DNA from: DASYSA01 sp036003885
GTDB taxonomy: Bacteria; Acidobacteriota; Blastocatellia; UBA7656
Assembly (NCBI GenBank): GCA_036003885.1
Contig: DASYSA010000071.1
Location: 1 to 15,360 of the forward strand
DNA length: 15,360 nt
Direction: 5' to 3'
Shown here piece by piece: positions 1 to 6,394 of the stretch (positions are counted from its first letter, which is position 1; every line of letters begins with the position of its first letter). The notes under the pieces were generated by a model. That model was not told the DNA's origin and searched no databases. It was given only the letters and a program-made list of their open reading frames with translations. Made by a program: the position numbers and the translations under genes.

Positions 1-457
1 ACCCGGGTTTGAAGTCGAGTCCCGGCTCGAAGGCAAGGACTACATCACTGAAGCTTCCCTCAACCTCTGCTCGATTTATTTTGCGCCGTCCGGAGCTTGG
101 ATCGACGATGTGAAAGGCTTTCTCAGTCCGCCTTTCGATAACGACAAAGTGGTTGCCCTGCCAGTGCGCAATGACTGGAAGCGTGATGTGATCAAGAGCA
201 GCCGGTTCGATCGAGAATGCCCGAGCTTTGAGCCCGAAGTCACGGGCCGCCCTGGTGATCCCCTTCGCAGTCAGCCCATCGCGGCCTGGACTGCATTGCT
301 CCCGGCAAGCGGCCACTGTTGTCTTTCGGCCGTAGTAGCTCAATATCATTGCGAGACAAGCGGCGCCGCATTCCACCATGGTCAACTGGTGAATCATCGG
401 CACGCGCCGTCGTCCCCGCCATAGACCGGCAATCAGTTTTGAGACGTGGTTCAACAT
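1..457 (-). CDS. lanT: LanT-type lanthipeptide exporter, N-terminal C39 peptidase domain (partial, runs off left edge)
   Basis: The minus strand is open from the ATG at 457-455 to the window edge, giving 152 residues. They match the C39 protease domain that sits at the N-terminus of bacteriocin ABC exporters. The catalytic triad is visible: Cys30 in QLTMVECGAACLAM, His103 in GNHFVV, and Asp119 in HIVDPSSG. Known role of the family: the domain cuts leader peptides after a double-glycine-type site while the membrane and ATPase domains, which would lie beyond the edge, export the core. The start lies 17 bp after the lanM stop, with a GAGAGAGG stretch just upstream, so the two genes are almost certainly cotranscribed and perhaps translationally coupled. 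A further in-frame GTG at 472-470 is possible but less likely. The peptidase assignment is firm; the transporter part is inferred from the family architecture. Confidence 0.88.
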   Translation of the reverse strand, partial: MLNHVSKLIAGLWRGRRRVPMIHQLTMVECGAACLAMILSYYGRKTTVAACREQCSPGRDGLTAKGITRAARDFGLKARAFSIEPAALDHITLPVIAHWQGNHFVVIERRTEKAFHIVDPSSGRRKINRAEVEGSFSDVVLAFEPGLDFKPG

Positions 458-474
458 ACCTCTCTCAATCACCG

Positions 475-3400
475 TCACCCACTGGCCGGCGGTGGCGCGA
501 GTGACAACACGGATGGCACGCGCCTCGGTTCTGCGAGACGAAGCAGCCCGTAGCCGATGCCTGCCAGACCAGTCATAAGCCCGGGCGTCTCCACTCCGAA
601 TGGAACCCCGCAGAGCCAGCCGTGCTCTCTGATGTTCTCGTGGACAACGCTTGCGATTCGGCGTACCGGTTCTCTCCACTCGGAACCATCGGTTCTCAGG
701 CTGGCCTCGAGCAGAGGTTCCAGATTGCCGAGATCGCCATGACAGAGTGAATGGTTGCTGCCGAAGCCGATCCTGAGTGTCGTGTTGAGAGCGGCATCGA
801 TCTCCGAACGCATATCCTCATCATCGATGTGGACCAGTGATCTCAGCCGTGCCAGCCCGATTCCAGGCGCGCCGTGACACCAACTCGCAACGAAGTTGGG
901 TCCGGCGATTTCGGTTGAAGAGCTTTTTGGATCGAGGGCACGGAAGTCCGGCCAGTTGCCGGCTTCAGTTGAGAACTGACTCCGCTCGTAGGCCATTGCC
1001 TCACGGGCGGCCACTCGAAGACGCGAATCATCGCGGAGGGCTGCCACTTCCAACAGGGCCCAGGCCATTCCCGCCGCCCCATGCGAAAACCCGGTTAACG
1101 GCCTTCCCCCTTCAATTGGAGTCTTCCATGCGATGCCGCACTCCTGTGGCTCCGCCCGAGTGAGCAGATGTTCGGCGCACTGCGCCGCTGCTTCGATCGC
1201 GCGGTTCGACCCCGTGCCCTGATAGAGACTGATCAAGCCGCCTATGCAGCCGGCCACACCGCCGAGGATGTCGAGCAGATCATCCCGGTCGATCAGACCC
1301 GGTAGATGCTCGACAATGCTCTCGGCATCGGCAAACAGATCCGAGTCACCCCAGAGCGCGCCCAGGTGCGAGAGTGCATAGATCACACCACCCAGACCCG
1401 TGAATCCGCCCAGCGCGATGGGAAACATTGCGGCCTGGTTCCGTGATAGTCTGGCTCGCACCTGCTCACGCACGTTTGTGACAACACTCCTGGCCAGATC
1501 GGTGTAACGTTCTTCTTGTGTCACCGCTCCCAGATATCCGAGGAAGAACGCGATGCCGAGCGTCCCGCCGTAGAGATCCTCTGCAAGAGGCCGGAGACTC
1601 CACGCTCGCTCGTTCACCAGCGTCAGACCTATCCAGGAGACCGCCCCTGCCCCCGGGTCGCGAATGGCGAGGAGATCAAGTCGGTCCCCGACGGCGCGGG
1701 CGGCCTTGAGTAATTGGTGAGGTTCAGCGAGGGCTTTCGTATCAACGCGGCGGTAACTCTTCCCCGGTTGTCGGCTCTCCGTCGCAAGCGTAGAGATCGA
1801 AGCCCTTATGAACCAGGTCTGCCTGAAGAGATCGGCGTCGCTCAGATCGCGCAGACGACGATCGACCATCGTGATGCTGGCTTCATCGAAGAAGTCGGCG
1901 ACTCGATCATTCGTGCTGGTCCACAAGTCGCGAGACCTCGGGCGTGCGCTGAAAAGTGGAATGTCGCCTCGCAGCAGGTCAGACTGTTCGGCCAGGATGA
2001 TCCTTGAGAGGGCGGGGCTCTGTTTCACCTCGGACCACAACGAATCAAGAAGACGATCCCGATCGAGGGCATTGCGCAGCACGTCCGGGTGATAACTTTC
2101 CATCAGGATCAGACCGTAGTTCCTGGTCGGGCGAAGCACGACTCGAACTTCGTCGTCGCCGAATTGTTCAATCCGCCCGCCGCTCGCCAGCAACTCGTCG
2201 CGATGCTGTTGCAGCAGTCGATATGCAGAAGTGAAGCCGGCAATGATGGCTTCGATGTAATTCTGCGGATCGACTTCGGAGCCATTGAGGCTGGGCCGAT
2301 TCTGACCGCCGGCCAGCGGCACGCGCTTGCGGACGATTCGCATTTCATCCGTTCCACCCGCCTCGAAGGTCGGGACCCGATGCGGCGTGAGCTGACCCGG
2401 CGTCCCGCCCAATCCACTCAACTCGATGCCATCGGATTCAGCGTTGAACCAGATACGTTGTGGCAAGAGTCCTACGCGCAAGACTGAGTGCGCCATTACG
2501 CGAGCAGCAGACATGCCGGGTTGACCCGAGGCATCACCCGCGCGCGCTCGAGGATGAAAGAGCGCTTCCAGATCTACGAGCACTGGGTACTCACCGGCCG
2601 CGATCAGGTTTTCGAGATGAAAATCGGTCGCCTCCAGAATGTAGAGCAGCGCCAGATAGCCACCCTGTCGCACATAGAAGCGTTCGATCTCGCTAGAGTC
2701 GGTGCAGCCCTTCACCGGCACGAACTCGACCCATCCGTGATTCCCGCAATCGAGGACGCTCAGGGACCGAAACGGAGGATGGTTCCCGCGCTCGTTGACC
2801 CACTTCAGCAACTCGCCGAAGCGCACATCAACGCTGAGCGAATGCGGCTTGTAAACGAGCTTCACGCCGCTGCTGAAGGTCGCGATCACAACAGACCGCC
2901 CGTCGCGGTGTGTGTCGCCCGCGCCCGGTGAAACTGCCGAGAGCTTCCCTGGATCGCCCTCAGGAAAAAACGTTGCGCGGATCGACTGCCAATCCATGCA
3001 CAGATCGGCGAGAAACTGGAGACTGAAATCAACCCACTGATTAATCGTAACTACAAGTTGTCGCGCCAGGACCGGATACTCCCGCAGCAGACTGAGCATC
3101 ACGTCGCGCTGCGCCAATCTTGTACCGAAGCTCCAGAACCGTTCCTCTGGGGTGTCGCCCTCCAACAGTCCTTGCAGCCGCGCCACGTTTAATTCAAGCA
3201 CCAAAGTCCGGTTCGTTACCTTGAAGAGGAGTTGAGGGAGGTAGCCGGCGAAGAGTTCTTCGACCGTGTCAGGATCAAACGGCACGACGGAGTGCCGGCG
3301 AAGTAATTCCGTGATGCCTTCGCGAAGACGCCTCTTGCCCTGCTCAGTCAGACTGCCAATCCCTGTCGGGAGCGCAAGCTGACTCTTCACGGCATCGGAT

Positions 3401-3762
3401 TGATGCTCGGCGGGGTCGACATTGCTCGTGGCTGGAATCTCGGACGAGAATGCAAGCTCCAGCTCTTTAACCCAACTCGGCATCTCGCGAGATAGCTCAT
3501 ATAGAGATTCGGGGGGCTCGGCGACGAGGCGGCTGAACTGTTCTGAAGTCAAGTGATCAACTTCGAGACGCTGGGCGAAGAGCGAGCCGTCTGCAAAGCA
3601 AGGCTGCGATCGCCACCGCTCCATCAAGCACGAGGCTGCGTCGGCGTTACGGGGTTCGGAGATTGGTTCGGCTGAGCGAAGCAAGTCAGCTCGCTCGCGC
3701 AACGTCAATGCGTTGAGCCATGCCGGGTCATTGAAATACGACGGTTTGGCAGTCGACGTCAT
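475..3762 (-). CDS. lanM: Class II lanthipeptide synthetase LanM
   Basis: This 1095-residue protein has the full LanM architecture at the usual length of about 900-1100. The N-terminal two thirds is the kinase-like dehydratase domain (DUF4135), which phosphorylates Ser/Thr of the precursor and eliminates phosphate. Asp283 and His285 lie in GDTHRDGRSV, Lys305 in LVYKPHS, the DFHLEN motif follows, and Arg540 and Thr546 lie in RVVLRPT with the R-x5-T spacing of the elimination site. The C-terminal third is the LanC-like cyclase, which adds Cys thiols to the dehydro residues. Zinc ligands Cys962 (SWCHG), Cys1007 and His1008 (LCHGDLGN) are present, as is the His894 of GFSHGAAG. No catalytic residue appears to be lost. 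The start ATG is the only Met near the N-terminus; a GTGGAG lies only 2 bp upstream, so initiation may be weak. It lies downstream of two precursor genes and directly upstream of lanT. Confidence 0.96.
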   Translation of the reverse strand: MTSTAKPSYFNDPAWLNALTLRERADLLRSAEPISEPRNADAASCLMERWRSQPCFADGSLFAQRLEVDHLTSEQFSRLVAEPPESLYELSREMPSWVKELELAFSSEIPATSNVDPAEHQSDAVKSQLALPTGIGSLTEQGKRRLREGITELLRRHSVVPFDPDTVEELFAGYLPQLLFKVTNRTLVLELNVARLQGLLEGDTPEERFWSFGTRLAQRDVMLSLLREYPVLARQLVVTINQWVDFSLQFLADLCMDWQSIRATFFPEGDPGKLSAVSPGAGDTHRDGRSVVIATFSSGVKLVYKPHSLSVDVRFGELLKWVNERGNHPPFRSLSVLDCGNHGWVEFVPVKGCTDSSEIERFYVRQGGYLALLYILEATDFHLENLIAAGEYPVLVDLEALFHPRARAGDASGQPGMSAARVMAHSVLRVGLLPQRIWFNAESDGIELSGLGGTPGQLTPHRVPTFEAGGTDEMRIVRKRVPLAGGQNRPSLNGSEVDPQNYIEAIIAGFTSAYRLLQQHRDELLASGGRIEQFGDDEVRVVLRPTRNYGLILMESYHPDVLRNALDRDRLLDSLWSEVKQSPALSRIILAEQSDLLRGDIPLFSARPRSRDLWTSTNDRVADFFDEASITMVDRRLRDLSDADLFRQTWFIRASISTLATESRQPGKSYRRVDTKALAEPHQLLKAARAVGDRLDLLAIRDPGAGAVSWIGLTLVNERAWSLRPLAEDLYGGTLGIAFFLGYLGAVTQEERYTDLARSVVTNVREQVRARLSRNQAAMFPIALGGFTGLGGVIYALSHLGALWGDSDLFADAESIVEHLPGLIDRDDLLDILGGVAGCIGGLISLYQGTGSNRAIEAAAQCAEHLLTRAEPQECGIAWKTPIEGGRPLTGFSHGAAGMAWALLEVAALRDDSRLRVAAREAMAYERSQFSTEAGNWPDFRALDPKSSSTEIAGPNFVASWCHGAPGIGLARLRSLVHIDDEDMRSEIDAALNTTLRIGFGSNHSLCHGDLGNLEPLLEASLRTDGSEWREPVRRIASVVHENIREHGWLCGVPFGVETPGLMTGLAGIGYGLLRLAEPRRVPSVLSLAPPPASG

Positions 3763-3775
3763 AACTCCACTTTAG

Positions 3776-3857
3776 TTTTACGTTTTACGTTTTACGTTTT
3801 ACGAGCTGATTCACGCCCAACGCGAAACGTAAAACGCAAGACGTAAAACGTAAAACG
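3776..3857. repeat. Inverted repeat of 7-base units (TTTTACG x4 / CGTAAAA x3 plus variants)
   Basis: The left arm, 3776-3803, is four perfect tandem copies of TTTTACG. After a 17-base spacer the right arm, 3821-3857, is five 7-base units in the complementary sense (CGCGAAA, CGTAAAA, CGCAAGA, CGTAAAA, CGTAAAA) plus a final CG. As DNA or RNA it can fold into a long hairpin. It starts 14 bp upstream of the lanM start codon, so in the lan transcript it would sit against the lanM ribosome binding region. It does not encode anything recognisable. Confidence 0.9.
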
Positions 3858-3879
3858 CGCCCGCGGGCGGGCGAAGGCA

Positions 3880-4000
3880 TGTAGCCCAGGGAAAACGGAG
3901 CGCAGCCTCTTGTGAACGCCAGGTCCGTAATCCGACAGGACCGCGAACCCGGGCGTCAGTCAGAGGACCACGGCTCCGCTTCGCCCCACCCTGGGCTACA
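3880..4000. repeat. 121-nt nested imperfect hairpin bounded by TGTAGCCCAGGG
   Basis: Five arm pairs are nested in the right order: 3880-3891 with 3989-4000 (12 bp, perfect, TGTAGCCCAGGG), 3896-3901 with 3973-3978, 3906-3910 with 3962-3966, 3916-3920 with 3952-3956, and 3922-3926 with 3938-3942. Together they make one long imperfect stem. Elements with termini resembling TAGCCCAGGG occur as dispersed palindromic repeats in some environmental bacteria (from memory, not checked). No reading frame of note is present. It may be a REP-like or structured-RNA element inserted between the two 7-base-unit hairpins. Confidence 0.8.
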
Positions 4001-4023
4001 GGCTTTCACCCGCACGCGGAGTT

Positions 4024-4109
4024 CGTTGCTTGTTTCTCGTTGCTCGTTTCTCGGTTAGGGGTTCTGGTTTGCTACAGAACGAGAAACGAAAAACGAGCAA
4101 CGAGCAACG
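4024..4109. repeat. Long hairpin of CG-N5 7-base units, directly 3' of lanA2
   Basis: Arms 4024-4053 and 4080-4109 are 30 nt each and complementary at 26 of 30 positions. They are built from 7-base units such as CGTTGCT and CGTTTCT, with CGAGAAA and CGAGCAA in the other arm. Inside them a perfect 6-bp stem (GTTCTG 4061-4066, CAGAAC 4075-4080) closes an 8-nt loop. In the sense of the lan transcript it begins 4 nt after the lanA2 stop codon. No U-run follows, so it is not a classical intrinsic terminator; an mRNA-stabilising or attenuating hairpin is more likely. Confidence 0.88.
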
Positions 4110-4113
4110 ACGT

Positions 4114-4362
4114 CTAGTACCAGATCGGACAGATTATTCCGGGCACCAGATAAGTTGGGCACATCATCAACGAGCACGGCATCCAGTCTCTGGAATTGCA
4201 GCCAAGCCAACTTCCGGGTGGTCCGTCAACGTCGTTCTGTTCCGTAGCCGATATGTCGATGGCACCGGCCGGGTTTGGCGGCGCGCCGGCTCGCTCGGCG
4301 GCACTCAAGCTCGATCTGTACTCGTCATCCTTCCACGACCGAATCACATCCAGCTCAGACAT
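4114..4362 (-). CDS. lanA2: Lanthipeptide precursor, mersacidin/lichenicidin-type leader (second precursor)
   Basis: This is an 82-residue peptide. The leader begins DVIRSWKDDEYRSSL and continues to NPAGAIDIS, the conserved pattern of the mersacidin/lichenicidin family of type 2 lantibiotic precursors. The C-terminal part is Cys-rich: Cys55, 63, 68 and 78, with Ser51, Ser57, Ser64 and Thr70 as possible dehydration sites, so numbers of Cys and Ser/Thr are balanced at four each. The end reads CSLMMCP, then PGIICPIWY. I chose the ATG at 4362 over the in-frame ATG at 4371 because AAGGA lies 8 nt before it and it aligns with the start of the sister peptide. The leader/core border is unclear: the family's double-glycine position reads DVDGPPGS here, so cleavage could follow GP or GS. 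LanM should modify it and LanT should mature it. Confidence 0.88.
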   Translation of the reverse strand: MSELDVIRSWKDDEYRSSLSAAERAGAPPNPAGAIDISATEQNDVDGPPGSWLGCNSRDWMPCSLMMCPTYLVPGIICPIWY

Positions 4363-4572
4363 CGATTTCATCCTTTCCTGTTGAGATCACGCCCGTTTCA
4401 AGGTGGCGGCCCTGCTTTCAGATAAGTCCGGTACCCTCTCCGTAGCACTTCCATAGGGCGAGCGCGGACAACCAGGTACAAATCGTTCGTCTACTGCCTC
4501 GTTTTTGGCAGGGGATCATTGACGGAAGGGGCGTCTGCTCTTCGGGCGGCAAAAGTAATATGCTCGTGGAAA

Positions 4573-4848
4573 TCAGAGAATCCAGGGCGGGCACATGATC
4601 AGCGTACACGCAAAGAATTCCATGGTGCTTCCGCACAGGATGTCGTAAGTAAAAGGACAGATGCCAAGGCAAGAGCACATCCCCGGATAGGTAACCGGAT
4701 TTTCATTTGCCCCCGCAAAGTGGAGATCATCGAGCAGCAGTTCAACCGCTCCGGCCGGATGTGCAGGCAACAGGGCAAGCTCGGAGTCTCTCAGGCTCGC
4801 TCTATACTCCTCATCTTTCCACGCACGAATGACATCTATCTTCGACAT
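4573..4848 (-). CDS. lanA1: Lanthipeptide precursor, mersacidin/lichenicidin-type leader (first precursor)
   Basis: This is a 91-residue peptide. The leader has DVIRAWKDEEYRASL, then LLPAHPAGAVEL, closely matching the sister precursor downstream and the family pattern. A double-glycine-type site FAGA ends at residue 47, leaving a predicted 44-residue core from Asn48. The core holds six Cys (58, 60, 64, 72, 81, 86) and six Ser/Thr (53, 59, 67, 74, 75, 82), and ends CTLIMCPPWIL. CTLIMC resembles the CTLTxEC lipid II-binding ring of mersacidin-type peptides but is one residue shorter and lacks the Glu. GGGAGG sits 8 nt upstream of the ATG, a strong binding site consistent with high precursor production. 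It is the first gene of the leftward operon. Precursor identity is firm; ring pattern and activity are unknown. Confidence 0.92.
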   Translation of the reverse strand: MSKIDVIRAWKDEEYRASLRDSELALLPAHPAGAVELLLDDLHFAGANENPVTYPGMCSCLGICPFTYDILCGSTMEFFACTLIMCPPWIL

Positions 4849-4879
4849 TGCGCTCGCCTCCCAGTAGCACCGGATTTGT

Positions 4880-4894
4880 TGGTCCTCTGGACCA
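4880..4894. promoter_or_regulatory. Short perfect inverted repeat upstream of lanA1
   Basis: TGGTCC-TCT-GGACCA is a perfect 6-bp inverted repeat with a 3-base centre, 31 bp before the lanA1 start codon and about 150 bp from the divergent gene at 5045. It could be a regulator binding site or a 5'-UTR hairpin of the lan mRNA. I see no convincing -35/-10 pair that would fix the transcription start. Confidence 0.35.
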
Positions 4895-5044
4895 GTTCAG
4901 GCCGATTGAGAGTGGGCGCCTCTGTGCCTTACATGTCTCAAGCACGCGAAAAGCCCAGTGATATTGCCATTTGGTGACACATCAGTTAAGTTCAGGGCTG
5001 GCGGCAGACGGAGTGATCCCGCTACCTGATTGAGAGGGGTGATC

Positions 5045-5743
5045 ATGAGCAAGCATCAAGAGTGGAAGATGCTTCATCTTCTCTACACATATGCACGCAG
5101 GACCGGCACCGGAGATCGTCGCGTTCTAACGGAACAGGAGCTGACCAGCGCCGGAGTGCACTGTGATCCGGATTCGCGCCAGGTCTTAGAGGACGCGGGC
5201 GTCGTCACTCGCATCGGAAACGAGTATGAGCTCTCGGAACCTGCCCGTAAGATCCTGAGCACCTTCACGGTTGCCCAGGGACCAACGAACACTGTCGACA
5301 TCCGCGTGGACTACCCAGAGGTATTCGTGGTGATGCCGTTCAGTCAGCCCTGGTCCGACGATGTATTCAGAAAAATGGTCACGCCGGGAATCGAGGATGC
5401 AGGATTCACGGTATCCCGCGGTGATTCTATCGTGCGGGTTGGTGATCTTAGCACAAACGTCTGGCTGGGTATTACTCAGGCCGGCCTCATAGTGGCTGAG
5501 GTGTCAGTGCCCAATCCAAATGTGTACTACGAGATTGGACTAGCCGACGCCTTAGGAAAGCCTGTATTCCTTTTCAAGCAAGAGAGCGTTACCCTCCCAG
5601 CCGACTTCGGCGGCGTGCACTACTACAACTACGATCTTAACGACCTCACAGCAGGGCGACAGAAACTGGGGAGTGAACTGAAGAAGTGGGCTGAGCACAA
5701 GGATCATCAACCGTTCGGAGTGAAGGCCCTTGTCGACCGATAA
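5045..5743 (+). CDS. Winged-helix plus TIR/nucleoside deoxyribosyltransferase-like protein
   Basis: This is a 232-residue soluble protein with two parts. Residues 1 to about 75 look like a winged helix (helices, then LEDAGVVTRIGNEYELSEPA). Residues 92 to 215 show a Rossmann-like domain: VFVVMPF at 93-99, an AGF/GDS/GDL segment, and NPNVYYEIGLADALGKPV at 157-174. The latter recalls the catalytic-Glu helix of nucleoside 2-deoxyribosyltransferases and of bacterial TIR-like proteins; Glu163 would be the catalytic candidate. Such domains hydrolyse N-glycosidic bonds in nucleotides or NAD in known members, but substrate and role here are inferred only. Start: GAGAGGGG lies 5 nt before this ATG; an upstream TTG start is less likely. 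It is transcribed away from the lan operon and may be unrelated to it, or a regulator or defence factor. Confidence 0.6.
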   Translation: MSKHQEWKMLHLLYTYARRTGTGDRRVLTEQELTSAGVHCDPDSRQVLEDAGVVTRIGNEYELSEPARKILSTFTVAQGPTNTVDIRVDYPEVFVVMPFSQPWSDDVFRKMVTPGIEDAGFTVSRGDSIVRVGDLSTNVWLGITQAGLIVAEVSVPNPNVYYEIGLADALGKPVFLFKQESVTLPADFGGVHYYNYDLNDLTAGRQKLGSELKKWAEHKDHQPFGVKALVDR

Positions 5744-5824
5744 CCAGCAAATCTCCCGAAAGTTGGGGTGAGACAAGTCCAAAGTCAGTACTCTGAAACC
5801 ATCTGACACTAGGAGAGAACGAAA

Positions 5825-6394
5825 ATGATTCGAATGAGAATAAATGGCGTCAGTCGGCAATTCGACGGCGAAGCGGATATGCCTTTGTTATGGTATCTGC
5901 GCGATGAATTGCAATTGACCGGCACGAAATTCGGCTGCGGGCAGGGCCTATGCGGCGCTTGCACGGTGCATATCAATGGGGAAGCGAAACGCAGTTGCCA
6001 GACGCCTATGCTGAGCGCGTCCGGCAAAGAGATTGTCACTATCGAAGGCTTGAATCCGCAAGGGCAACACCTGGTGCAACTGGCCTGGCAAGAGGTCAAC
6101 GTTCCGCAATGCGGTTACTGTCAGACCGGGCAGATTATGCAGGCGGCGGCCTTGCTCATACAGAAGCCCAAGCCCACGGATGCGGATATCGACGCGACTA
6201 TGAAAGGCAACATCTGTCGATGCGGAACCTATATGCGCATCCGCGAAGCCATCAAAGTCGCTGCCTCCGGCAAAGTGCCCGCAATCAAAGCAAGTCAAAA
6301 ACCTACCGCAAAGGCAGGTGAAAAACCCGCTGCCGCGAAAACCAAAATGAAACCCACCGCCGGGAAAAAGGCAGCAGGAGGGAATAACCAATGA
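5825..6394 (+). CDS. (2Fe-2S)-binding subunit of xanthine oxidase-family oxidoreductase (IorA-like)
   Basis: The 189-residue protein carries electrons from the molybdenum site of its partner. The plant-type 2Fe-2S cluster is bound by Cys38, 43, 46 and 58 (FGCGQGLCGACTVH), and the second, helical cluster by Cys96 and Cys99 (CGYCQTGQ) with Cys131 and Cys133 (GNICRCGT). Relatives of about 150 residues are the small subunits of isoquinoline 1-oxidoreductase and aldehyde dehydrogenases of this family. After about residue 150 there is an extra tail of nearly 40 residues rich in Lys, Ala and Pro, low in complexity and not part of the fold. AGGAGAG lies 7 nt before the start. The stop overlaps the start of the next gene (ATGA), so the two are translationally coupled. 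The subunit has no export signal of its own and probably travels with the Tat-exported large subunit. Confidence 0.93.
   Translation: MIRMRINGVSRQFDGEADMPLLWYLRDELQLTGTKFGCGQGLCGACTVHINGEAKRSCQTPMLSASGKEIVTIEGLNPQGQHLVQLAWQEVNVPQCGYCQTGQIMQAAALLIQKPKPTDADIDATMKGNICRCGTYMRIREAIKVAASGKVPAIKASQKPTAKAGEKPAAAKTKMKPTAGKKAAGGNNQ

Noticed and set aside
3776..4109. CRISPR array
   Set aside because: The repeats are 7 bases long, without spacers, and in inverted arms; no cas gene is near.
4030..4425. Plus-strand frame of 131 codons over the hairpin and lanA2
   Set aside because: It is made of the inverted repeat and the complement of the precursor gene.
4418..4678. Possible third precursor peptide between lanA2 and lanA1 (minus strand)
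   Set aside because: The frame overlaps the lanA1 core in another phase, lacks the DVIRxWKD leader and has no ribosome binding site.
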